Assembly: GCF_001642835.1 (NCBI RefSeq) | Contig: NZ_LXEI01000003.1 | Span: 62,001-126,000 of the forward strand | Source of the DNA: Pseudotamlana agarivorans | Lineage (GTDB): Bacteria; Bacteroidota; Bacteroidia; Flavobacteriales; Flavobacteriaceae | Direction: 5' to 3' | Length of the DNA stretch: 64,000 bases | Shown: in pieces, positions 18,318 through 26,265 of the stretch | How the letters are laid out: each line of letters starts with the position of its first letter | How positions within the stretch are numbered: position 1 is the first letter of the stretch | Made by a program: the position numbers and the translations under genes | Notes under the pieces: generated by a model | The model's input: the letters and a program-made list of their open reading frames with translations, nothing else | The model's database searches: none | What the model was told of the DNA's origin: nothing

Positions 18318-19547
18318 ATGCTAAGATTACCTGCCACATATAAAACCCTTTTTCTAGGCTTTGTTTTGCTTTGCAATCTTGTTGGTTTTGCTCAAAATAA
18401 TAAGCAAAAACAGTTGGAATCGCGTAGGCAAGAATTACGCCGAGAAATTCAGAAAATTAACGAATTGCGCATCGAGCATAAATCTAAGGAAAAATCGGAG
18501 CTATCGTTAATTGAAGATTTCAATTATAAAATCAATGTACTTTCTAACCTGATTAAAGTTACCAATCAGCAGGCTAATTTGTTGTCTAGGGAAATTAATA
18601 ACAATCAGAAACACATTTCCGAATTACGAGACGAATTAAAGCAGCTTAAAGAAGACTACGCTGCTATGATAGTGAAATCCTATAAAAGTAAAAATCAGCA
18701 AAGCCGTATCATGTTTTTATTGTCTTCGGAAGACTTTAAACAGGCCTATAAGCGTATTCAATATATCAAGCAATACTCTAATTACCAGAAGAAGCAAGGC
18801 GAGTTGATAAAAGATAAGACAAACGAACTTCAAGAAACGAATATGAAGTTGTTAAAACAGCAAGAGGAGAAAAAGGCTTTAATTGCTGAAAATAGAATTA
18901 CTCAAAAATCATTAGAAAAAGAGCGTAAAGATCATCAAGTTTTGATGCAGTCCATCAAGAAAAACTTGTCGTTATACGCTTCTCAAATTAAAGAAAAGCA
19001 GCGTGAAGCCGATAGAATTGACCGAGAAATAGACCGTTTAATTAAGGAAGCCATTGCAAAATCGAATGCGAAAGCGGGTAAAACCACGAGTTCAAAAAGT
19101 TTTGCTTTAACAGCCGAAGAAAAGGTATTAGCTTCTAATTTTATGGCTAACCGTGGGAAATTGCCTTGGCCTGTAGAACGTGGTGTGGTACGTTTGGGTT
19201 ATGGTACACAGCGTCATCCCATCGATAATTCATTAACTATAAAAAGTAATGGTGTGCGTATTGAGACCTCTAAAGGCGCTAAAGTACGTGCTGTTTTTAA
19301 TGGTGAAGTGAGTGAAATTTTAAGGATGAAACACGTAAACCCTATCGTGATGATTCGTCACGGTAATTACTTAACCATCTATAAAAACTTGTCGAAGGTT
19401 TATGTTAAAAAAGGCGATAAGGTCGTTACCAAGCAAGAAATAGGTGAGGTGGCAACCAACCCAAGCAATGGTGAAACCATTTTAAGTTTTATACTTTCCA
19501 AAGGTCGCGATACCGAAAATCCAGCGAGTTGGATTTATAAAATGTAA
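18318..19547 (+). CDS. EnvC-like murein hydrolase activator (degenerate LytM domain)
   Basis: A 409-residue secreted protein: signal peptide (1-25), a long coiled coil (about 28-250) and a C-terminal LytM/M23 domain (about 275-409). The metal-binding residues expected in active peptidases are missing: where HxGxD should be, the sequence is KSNGVRI; the Y.HL motif reads YKNL; the HxH motif reads LSF. Only the HGNY strand is kept. This is the pattern of EnvC/NlpD-type activators, which switch on amidases at division sites rather than cut peptidoglycan themselves. It is directly coupled to DUF4292. Confidence 0.9.
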   Translation: MLRLPATYKTLFLGFVLLCNLVGFAQNNKQKQLESRRQELRREIQKINELRIEHKSKEKSELSLIEDFNYKINVLSNLIKVTNQQANLLSREINNNQKHISELRDELKQLKEDYAAMIVKSYKSKNQQSRIMFLLSSEDFKQAYKRIQYIKQYSNYQKKQGELIKDKTNELQETNMKLLKQQEEKKALIAENRITQKSLEKERKDHQVLMQSIKKNLSLYASQIKEKQREADRIDREIDRLIKEAIAKSNAKAGKTTSSKSFALTAEEKVLASNFMANRGKLPWPVERGVVRLGYGTQRHPIDNSLTIKSNGVRIETSKGAKVRAVFNGEVSEILRMKHVNPIVMIRHGNYLTIYKNLSKVYVKKGDKVVTKQEIGEVATNPSNGETILSFILSKGRDTENPASWIYKM

Positions 19548-19567
19548 ACACCATAATAAAATAATTT

Positions 19568-19921
19568 ATGTTAGGATTAGTATTACTCTACTGGATAGGA
19601 AAATATTTTTATAAATTGGCCGAGACTCATAACAAAAGCCAATGGGGCTATGCTATTTTGGGCGTGATAACTTATTATGGTGGTATTATTGTATGCGGAT
19701 TTATAATAGTGCTCCTTTTTGAATTAATGTCTCCAGGTGCTATTGATAGTGTGAATGATAGCTTATTAGGTATTTTGATGCTTCCTTTTGGGATATTAAG
19801 CTGCTATTTGCTTTATAAATATTTAGAAAAGAAATGGCAAAAGGAGTATTCAAACCCTGCTGAATTAATAGATGATATAGGAAAACCTGTAGATGACACT
19901 TTAAATACGAGTACTAAGTAA
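19568..19921 (+). CDS. small membrane protein of unknown function
   Basis: A 117-residue protein with hydrophobic segments at about 1-15, 26-52 and 65-82, followed by a polar C-terminus. It follows the EnvC-like gene by 20 bp and so probably ends that operon. I do not recognise its family. Confidence 0.65.
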   Translation: MLGLVLLYWIGKYFYKLAETHNKSQWGYAILGVITYYGGIIVCGFIIVLLFELMSPGAIDSVNDSLLGILMLPFGILSCYLLYKYLEKKWQKEYSNPAELIDDIGKPVDDTLNTSTK

Positions 19922-19930
19922 ACTGTTTTT

Positions 19931-20000
19931 GGTTCTGACGTTTTTAAGGGTTAGAGCCGAATTTGAATTTAGGGTGAATTCACCAATTTTGCTTAAGCAA
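19931..20000. repeat. hairpin plus two tandem perfect palindromes
   Basis: A 9-bp hairpin (19931-19939 with 19950-19958) is followed by two perfect 12-bp palindromes, GGTGAATTCACC (19973-19984) and TTGCTTAAGCAA (19989-20000), 4 bp apart. They lie between the small membrane protein gene and the LRR gene. The hairpin may terminate the upstream operon; the palindromes look like protein-binding sites. Confidence 0.6.
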
Positions 20001-20093
20001 CATATTTATGTAAGTACTATATAAATGACGTAATAAGGATTAATTTATTCACCTTCTTTTATGTATTTTTATAGTAAAGAATAATCTAAGCTC

Positions 20094-20882
20094 ATGCCAA
20101 AATCCAGTACATCCATTAGAGAAATTACAAAATCGCCCCTTGATTTTGTGGAATTGAACCTTGATTCTAAACATTTAAAAGAGCTCAATCCTAAAATTAA
20201 AGCCTGCTTAAATTTAGAAATACTTTCGCTTCAAAATAATAAATTAACCGTTATTCCTGATTGGATCGGCGCATTATCTCATTTAAAAACATTACATGTA
20301 GGAGGCAATCAGTTAGAAAGTTTGCCAGAAGCATTGGGTACTTTAGTTCAACTAAAAACACTGAGTTTAGGTGGTAATCCTATTAAAAAACTGCCCGACG
20401 CTATTGGTAAGTTAAATCTTTTAGAACAGCTAAAAGTAGATGACGGTCACTTAACTAATCTTCCAGAAGGATTAGGTACCTTTTCGCATTTAAAGGAATT
20501 AGATTTATTTAGAAATCCTATTACGCATTTTTTAGAAGATGTTTCTGGCTTAACTAGTTTAACGTCCTTAAATGTCTCTCAAACACAATTGGGCACGTTT
20601 CCGGTAAATATCTGTTCATTAAAAACTTTAGAATATTTAGCTGTAAGTTCAGATGGCATAACATCCATTCCAGAGGAAATTAAAAATCTAAGTCAATTAA
20701 AACAACTTGTTTTGTCTGGATGTACTATTACAGCGTTTCCAGAAAGTTTGAGTAAGCTTAATAATCTTGAAGAGCTCAGTCTATACGACACAAAAATACC
20801 TGTAGAAACTGCTAAGCAGCTTTTTGAAAACATGCCAAACCTCGTTAGGCTAGAGCATCCAGATGCTTATCTTTCACGCTAA
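20094..20882 (+). CDS. leucine-rich repeat protein
   Basis: A 262-residue protein made of about ten 23-residue leucine-rich repeats (LxxLxxLxLxxNxLxxLP type), for example LKTLSLGGNPIKKLP. There is no signal peptide, so it appears cytoplasmic. LRRs form curved binding surfaces, and the partner is unknown. It is transcribed alone and converges on the thioesterase gene 25 bp away. Confidence 0.85.
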   Translation: MPKSSTSIREITKSPLDFVELNLDSKHLKELNPKIKACLNLEILSLQNNKLTVIPDWIGALSHLKTLHVGGNQLESLPEALGTLVQLKTLSLGGNPIKKLPDAIGKLNLLEQLKVDDGHLTNLPEGLGTFSHLKELDLFRNPITHFLEDVSGLTSLTSLNVSQTQLGTFPVNICSLKTLEYLAVSSDGITSIPEEIKNLSQLKQLVLSGCTITAFPESLSKLNNLEELSLYDTKIPVETAKQLFENMPNLVRLEHPDAYLSR

Positions 20883-20907
20883 AATAGACTTTAGAAATCT
20901 TCTTGTT

Positions 20908-21417
20908 TTATTCAAACAAAGCTTTGAGCTCCGTAGCGTCTTGAGGCTTTATTTTTCCAGCAAGAAGTAAACTAAGTTGTTTTCGGCGTAAAGCCGCTGC
21001 AAAGCGTTCTTTTTCCAGATCGGTTTCTGGAGCGACTTCTGGTACAGCTACTGGTCTTCCGGTTTCGTCTACAGCTACAAAAGTATAAATGGCTTCATTG
21101 GCTTTTGTTCGTGCACCCGATTCGCGATCTTCAATCCATACATCAATAAAAACCTCCATAGACGTTCTAAAAGCTCTAGAAACTTTAGCTTCTACTGTTA
21201 CTACACTACCTAAAGGGACAGCGCTATTAAAAGCGACATGGTTTACCGAAGCCGTTACTACAATTCTACGACTATGGCGTCTTGCCGAAATAGCAGCAGC
21301 ACGATCCATTCTAGCCAATAACTCGCCTCCAAACAGGTTGTTTAAGGGGTTGGTTTCGCTTGGTAAAACCAAATCGGTCATTATCGTTCTGGATTCTTGA
21401 GGAGCTTTAGCTGTCAT
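20908..21417 (-). CDS. acyl-CoA thioesterase (hotdog fold, YciA-like)
   Basis: A hotdog-fold hydrolase of 169 residues from the ATG at 21417; the frame continues to a TTG at 21438. It has the YciA/BACH motifs PSETNPLNNLFGGELLARMD with the catalytic Asp region, and VNHVAFNSAVPLGS. It cleaves acyl-CoA thioesters to free acids and CoA in the cytoplasm. The C-terminal 40 residues are charged and helical. It is monocistronic. Confidence 0.93.
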   Translation of the reverse strand: MTAKAPQESRTIMTDLVLPSETNPLNNLFGGELLARMDRAAAISARRHSRRIVVTASVNHVAFNSAVPLGSVVTVEAKVSRAFRTSMEVFIDVWIEDRESGARTKANEAIYTFVAVDETGRPVAVPEVAPETDLEKERFAAALRRKQLSLLLAGKIKPQDATELKALFE

Positions 21418-21637
21418 TATTTTTGAATTAAAGCTCAAAGGTACTGCGTTTTATGTGATTTTTGGAAGTTTTACTGTATTGAAGCCTCACTTTTAATAAC
21501 ATTTAATTGTTAGACCTAAATTGTTTAAATAATAGCCTGCTAGAAGTGTTAATTTTTTTGATATATAACAAAATATTGATTGATAACTTACATCTATTAA
21601 AAGGGGAGAGATAAAGTAGAAGTCTTCAATTGACTTT

Positions 21638-22216
21638 TTACGTAATAGGCAGTCCTTTTCCTTGCTTTTTCATAATGCCTAGTAGTGTTTTCGCATCAAG
21701 ATCAATTTTTTGAACCATTTGATTGTTTACTACGACAACTTCTCCTTCTAAATGATTTGTTGTGCTGGGAAAGAATACCACAGAACTTGTTTCTTTTTCA
21801 TCCACTAAAAGGCCTGGTTTATTGCCTAAAGTTGTATTTACTAATACGGGAATACGCGTATCTGGTTTCGGACTTATTTTATTCTCTAAATCTGATTTAT
21901 ACTTTGAATAGCCAGGTATAACGTCCAATAACATGGCTTCAAACCAATTGTAAAACTTCATAAATCTTGGTAAGGTTGCCAAGTAGCCAAAAATGTAAAA
22001 AATAAGTAGTATTAATAAACCTGTGGTTAAGGTTATGGAATATTTACCAAGGAAAGCATCTAAATGTAAATTGTGAGCGATGAATTTTCCAATGTGCTTT
22101 ATTTTGTACCAAAATTTTTCAATAACTATAAATAAAACAAACAGGGGTAGTAAGTACATCATACCACTTACAATTTTATTGCGTGGTTTTTCTAAGCGTT
22201 TTTTATAATCTCTCAT
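21638..22216 (-). CDS. DUF502 membrane protein
   Basis: A 192-residue protein with two transmembrane helices (about 17-37 and 60-82), then a soluble domain with FGYLATLPRF, the VIPGYSKYK segment and the VVFFPSTTNHLEGEV motif typical of DUF502. The function of DUF502 is unknown. It is the last gene of a minus-strand run with an Omp85-like barrel and an HdeD protein, 70 bp behind the barrel gene. Confidence 0.82.
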   Translation of the reverse strand: MRDYKKRLEKPRNKIVSGMMYLLPLFVLFIVIEKFWYKIKHIGKFIAHNLHLDAFLGKYSITLTTGLLILLIFYIFGYLATLPRFMKFYNWFEAMLLDVIPGYSKYKSDLENKISPKPDTRIPVLVNTTLGNKPGLLVDEKETSSVVFFPSTTNHLEGEVVVVNNQMVQKIDLDAKTLLGIMKKQGKGLPIT

Positions 22217-22286
22217 GATTTTAAGGTTGTTTATTGGTTTTTTAAATTCAAGTAAGACTTAGTAGGTGATAATTTATTTTAGGACT

Positions 22287-23576
22287 TTAGAAGTTTTCAT
22301 TTAATCTTAAAAATAAGCCTTTGGTGCCATAGTTACCCCAACCATAATCAATTCCGATATTTGTTCTTGCTTTTTGACTAATATTAAAGCGAAGTCCTAA
22401 TCCACCACCTGGTTCGATATATTCGAATAAATTAATGCCATTATTTTTGCCACTGGCGGTGGTGGCATTGGCATATAACACTAATCCTAAAAGTTTAGGG
22501 TTCTTTTTGGAAGCATATAAGTGCTTGCGGTACTCTATTCCAGTAAACATTAAGTTATTACCTCTAAAACGCCCTTGGGCATAAGGTTCTCCCGTTTTGG
22601 CGTATTGATCCCAACCAATCGCAGGCAGATTCATATAAGGCAAATCACCAGATACTGTAAAATTACCCACCATCCATAAGGCTAAAATATTATTGTTGTC
22701 TGGTGTAAAATTAAAGTAATCGCGGTATTCCATCCATAGTTGCGAAGATCTTTGGTCACTTCCTAAAAACTGCGGGTTTATTTTATATTGTACCATGGCA
22801 TAGCGGCCTTGGTATGGATTGTTTATGTTATCTCTTGTGTCGTAAATACCGTTTAGCGATAGACCTACTAATGTACTTTCGTCTTGTTTAAATCCATAGT
22901 GTTCAGAATAAGCATAATAAGGCGTAATCACGGGGGTATCTGCTTCAAGATCCAATAATTGGTCTTTTATATTCCTGAAAAAATCTAAATGTAGACCAAT
23001 ACCTGCGTAAAATGGAGAATCGTTTATCTGTCGCAAATAAGTTTGGTAAAATCGGAAAAATGAGAATTCCATCATATCCGTTTCTGAGGTTCCTTCAATA
23101 GAACCATCGTCAAAACCAAAATTATTATCAGCCAATCTTGCCGATTGTGGTCCGGTACCCAAACCCCAAGTGGGCTGTGATGAGTCTAAATAGCGCCAAT
23201 CTCCCAATAATATATACTTATTGTCTTCGCCATATATGGTAGATTTTAAAGTAATGATGGTTTGCTTTTTGGTAGTATGGGCTAGCCCAAGTAGGGCATT
23301 CGATATTTTAGTAGTTTCGGGTTCACCCAAAAAACCACTTACCGAAGCTCCCGCACCATAAATAAATCCAAAAGCCGGATTAGCACCAATAACAGGAACT
23401 GGTGAAAAATAAATGGTTCCTTTCGTTGGAGGCTCTTGTTTTTTTAATTTTTTCGCCTCTTTTTTTGCCTGTTTGCGTTCTTTTTTATCAGATTTAGTAT
23501 CGTTCTGACCTATTGCAGAAAGAGATAAAAACAACAACAACAACCAAGTGAGACAGGTTTTTATAGAATGAGTCAT
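22287..23576 (-). CDS. Omp85-like outer-membrane barrel without POTRA domains
   Basis: A 429-residue outer-membrane protein. A Sec signal (1-24) is followed by a short Lys/Glu-rich stretch (KKERKQAKKEAKKLKKQ) and then directly by a beta-barrel that fills the rest. It has the Omp85 C-terminal signatures IYDTRDNINNPYQGRY and YAQGRFRGNN, and ends in an aromatic residue (ENF). There is no room for POTRA domains, so this fits the 'noNterm' Omp85 group rather than BamA or TamA. It probably forms a pore or insertase-like barrel of unknown cargo. It lies between HdeD and DUF502 genes. Confidence 0.82.
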   Translation of the reverse strand: MTHSIKTCLTWLLLLFLSLSAIGQNDTKSDKKERKQAKKEAKKLKKQEPPTKGTIYFSPVPVIGANPAFGFIYGAGASVSGFLGEPETTKISNALLGLAHTTKKQTIITLKSTIYGEDNKYILLGDWRYLDSSQPTWGLGTGPQSARLADNNFGFDDGSIEGTSETDMMEFSFFRFYQTYLRQINDSPFYAGIGLHLDFFRNIKDQLLDLEADTPVITPYYAYSEHYGFKQDESTLVGLSLNGIYDTRDNINNPYQGRYAMVQYKINPQFLGSDQRSSQLWMEYRDYFNFTPDNNNILALWMVGNFTVSGDLPYMNLPAIGWDQYAKTGEPYAQGRFRGNNLMFTGIEYRKHLYASKKNPKLLGLVLYANATTASGKNNGINLFEYIEPGGGLGLRFNISQKARTNIGIDYGWGNYGTKGLFLRLNENF

Positions 23577-23654
23577 TTGGTTCTTCAGTTATTGGATTAA
23601 TTAAATATGACTTGTAACACTTAAGATTCTAGTAGTTAGTGTTCTATAAAATAA

Positions 23655-24236
23655 TTAATTGTATAAGTTCTTAGAGTTATTGCGTAAATTTTTCAATTTA
23701 AAAGCGAAGTAAATACTAAAAACTCCTGCTGATATTAAGGCCAAGCCTGTAGTAACTACTATAGTCATACCCGCAAATAAGGGGTTCCATAAAAGTATAA
23801 ACGAAAAGAATAATCCTAAAAAACTAATAACCAAAAGGTAACCCCAGCTTAGTACCTTATAGTTTTTTAATTCAATAGCAAAACTGATGCCCATAATAGA
23901 TCGAAAGAGCAACACAAAGCCAACATAAAATGGTAATGTCGTTAGAGATATTTCTGGTTCGCTTAATAACAAAACACCAATTAAAAAAGTTAATATTCCA
24001 AAGGTTAAGTTCCAGCCCCAACTGTCTATTTCATGACGATTGGATATAGAGAAAATAATTTCGCCTATTCCTGAAATTAAAAAAGAAATACTAAAAAGAA
24101 TAGATAGTGCTAAATAGGATTCTAGCGGTGAGGTAAATGTATATATGCCAACTATAATGAACAGCAAGCCGCTAATAAGATGCATGTACCAGTGTTTAAT
24201 AGAATTTCTTACTGTTTTTAAAAATGAATTTTCCAT
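23655..24236 (-). CDS. HdeD-family acid-resistance membrane protein
   Basis: A protein of about 193 residues from the ATG at 24236; a GTG at 24257 would add seven residues. It has six transmembrane helices in pairs, with HWYMHLISGLLFIIVGIYTF and WGWNLTFGILTFLIGVLLL typical of DUF308/HdeD. E. coli HdeD helps cells survive acid at high density. Here it is 78 bp upstream of an Omp85-like gene and behind a sulfatase gene. A link to acid released by sulfate-ester hydrolysis would be speculation. Confidence 0.85.
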   Translation of the reverse strand: MENSFLKTVRNSIKHWYMHLISGLLFIIVGIYTFTSPLESYLALSILFSISFLISGIGEIIFSISNRHEIDSWGWNLTFGILTFLIGVLLLSEPEISLTTLPFYVGFVLLFRSIMGISFAIELKNYKVLSWGYLLVISFLGLFFSFILLWNPLFAGMTIVVTTGLALISAGVFSIYFAFKLKNLRNNSKNLYN

Positions 24237-24360
24237 GGTTCTAATCTTTAACTTCACCCTTCAAAAATTTCCGTGTTTCATACTTCTTTTTGTTAGGCAA
24301 ATGTCTGTACAAATTGATTTTATTACTTTGTATTTACTTGTTTTTAATAATTTTATTAGT

Positions 24361-24395
24361 AAAAAAAAGAGGCTATTTAAAAAAAACGGCCCCTT
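24361..24395 (-). terminator. probable terminator after the first sulfatase
   Basis: On the minus strand an imperfect AGGGGC / GCCTCT stem (one G-U pair) is followed by a run of T's. It separates the sulfatase from the HdeD gene. The stem is short. Confidence 0.45.
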
Positions 24396-24410
24396 CATAT
24401 TAATTCTAAA

Positions 24411-25898
24411 TTATTGTCTTGGTGTAAAACTTCCAGGTTCTTGACGTACAGGGTAATCTTTAAATGATCCCATAAATTTAGCTACCAGTTTTTGAAGTGG
24501 CACAAAGGCGTACATGTGTCGTACCAACCAATCGTCATAATAAGATGATGATTCTGGAGCTTGCTCAAAAGGATCTGCTCTAAGGTCAATTAAAAGCGGC
24601 GCTTTTCTAGGGGTTTGGGCTTGCAACCAAGCATCTAAACCTTCATGTTCTTGTGTAGAGAAGTGGAATTTCCAACGACCATAACGCACAGCACCTAGGG
24701 TACCATCGTCTACAAAAGCAAAAAACTCTTCACGAGGACCTTTTTCTACTTTGCCAGTTAAATATGGTAAAAAGTTATACCCATCTAAATGTACTTTAAA
24801 TCCACGGTAGCCGCTTAATAATCTATTTTTAACATCACTTTCACCAGCAGCGGCAACTAACGTAGGGAAGCAATCTTCTAAAGAAATGATTTCATTAGAT
24901 ACTTTACCAGCTTCAATTTTCCCTGGCCATTTAACCATGAAAGGGACGCGTAGACCACCTTCCCAAGTCGTGGCTTTTTCTCCTTTAAATGGGTTCGTAC
25001 CACCATCAGGCCATGAAAACTTTTCAGCACCGTTATCAGTTGTGTAAATGACAATGGTGTTATCTTCAATACCTAATTCTTTTAGTAAATCTAATAATTC
25101 CCCTACTTGTAAATCATGTTGGGTCATACCATCAGCCACAATACCTAAACCTGTTTTTCCTTCGTACTCTGGGCTTAAATGGGTGAAAATGTGCATTCTT
25201 GTTGAATTAAACCAAGTAAAAAATGGTTTTCCTGCTTTGGCTTGCTTCGTAATAAAATTTTTGGTAGCCTCAAGAAACTCATGGTCTATCGTTTCCATTC
25301 TTTTTTTAGTAAGGGGTCCTGTATCTTCTACTTTTCCGTCTGCGGTAGATTTAATAACACCTCTAGGCCCAAATTCTTTTCTAAATTTTGGATCCTTTGG
25401 ATAGTCTGAATTTTCTGGTTCTTCCTCAGCATTTAAATGGTATAAGTTTCCGAAGAACTCATCAAATCCATGATTAGTAGGTAAAAATTCATCTAAATCA
25501 CCTAAATGATTTTTTCCAAATTGTCCTGTAGCATAACCTAGTGGTTTTAGCATTTCGGCAATAGTAGGATCTTCTTTTTGTAAACCGATAGGATCGCCTG
25601 GCATTCCAATTTTTAATAAACCAGTACGTTTAGGAGACTGACCTGTTATAAATGCAGATCGACCTGCGGTACAGCTTTGTTGGGCATAGGCATCTGTAAA
25701 ACGCATACCATCTTTGGCTATACGATCAATATTTGGTGTGGTATATCCCATCATCCCGCTATTGTAGGCACTGGTATTAAACCATCCTATATCGTCACCC
25801 ATAATTATTAAAATGTTAGGCTTTTTCTGAGCATGCACCAGTGGTATGGAAAACATACAAGCCAGTAGAAATGAAAAAAGTGTTTTTTTTGTTTTCAT
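24411..25898 (-). CDS. periplasmic sulfatase (arylsulfatase family S1)
   Basis: A 495-residue secreted enzyme with a Sec signal (1-23, ending VHAQ). The N-terminal alkaline-phosphatase-like fold begins KPNILIIMGDDIGW, which carries the two metal-binding Asp. The active-site motif is C76-T-A-G-R80, which would be matured to formylglycine; the usual C-x-P-S-R is changed at two positions. Other metal and sulfate residues appear in TTDNGAE and GKNHLGD. It hydrolyses sulfate esters in the periplasm; the substrate is unknown. No maturase and no SusC/SusD genes are nearby. Flanking terminators suggest it is transcribed alone. Confidence 0.92.
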   Translation of the reverse strand: MKTKKTLFSFLLACMFSIPLVHAQKKPNILIIMGDDIGWFNTSAYNSGMMGYTTPNIDRIAKDGMRFTDAYAQQSCTAGRSAFITGQSPKRTGLLKIGMPGDPIGLQKEDPTIAEMLKPLGYATGQFGKNHLGDLDEFLPTNHGFDEFFGNLYHLNAEEEPENSDYPKDPKFRKEFGPRGVIKSTADGKVEDTGPLTKKRMETIDHEFLEATKNFITKQAKAGKPFFTWFNSTRMHIFTHLSPEYEGKTGLGIVADGMTQHDLQVGELLDLLKELGIEDNTIVIYTTDNGAEKFSWPDGGTNPFKGEKATTWEGGLRVPFMVKWPGKIEAGKVSNEIISLEDCFPTLVAAAGESDVKNRLLSGYRGFKVHLDGYNFLPYLTGKVEKGPREEFFAFVDDGTLGAVRYGRWKFHFSTQEHEGLDAWLQAQTPRKAPLLIDLRADPFEQAPESSSYYDDWLVRHMYAFVPLQKLVAKFMGSFKDYPVRQEPGSFTPRQ

Positions 25899-26200
25899 AA
25901 AGGATTTATTTAGAATTAATAATTAAAGTTTGTTTGTTGTCAATTGGAACAACTAAGGTTGTAATTTTTTAATTTATATAATGTGTTCATAAAACACTAA
26001 TTTACAATACTTATTGGAGTATTTGAAGTAATTGATAAAAAAGTTGATGATGATTTTTGTTCTTGGGACTATAAAACAGCTTGGGTAGTAAACACACTTT
26101 TGCTATAATGTATTTATTCATGAGCGCCATTCATCCTTATACTGTCATTTTAAACATCTAAATAATTATTTATAGTATTTTAGTTTTCAATACGGAATAA
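25899..26200. other. intergenic region between two sulfatase genes
   Basis: About 300 A+T-rich bases without a convincing gene. It must hold the promoter of the downstream sulfatase, but I find no exact TAnnTTTG box on the minus strand. Confidence 0.5.
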
Positions 26201-26234
26201 AAAAGCTGATTTTGAAAGATCAAAATCAGCTTTT
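26201..26234. terminator. strong terminator after the second sulfatase
   Basis: A perfect 14-bp stem (26201-26214 with 26221-26234, AAAAGCTGATTTTG arm) has a 6-nt loop and ends in T's on both strands. It lies 32 bp behind the stop of the minus-strand sulfatase. Confidence 0.9.
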
Positions 26235-26265
26235 AAGGATATTAGTACTTTAATATGTATTTAAA

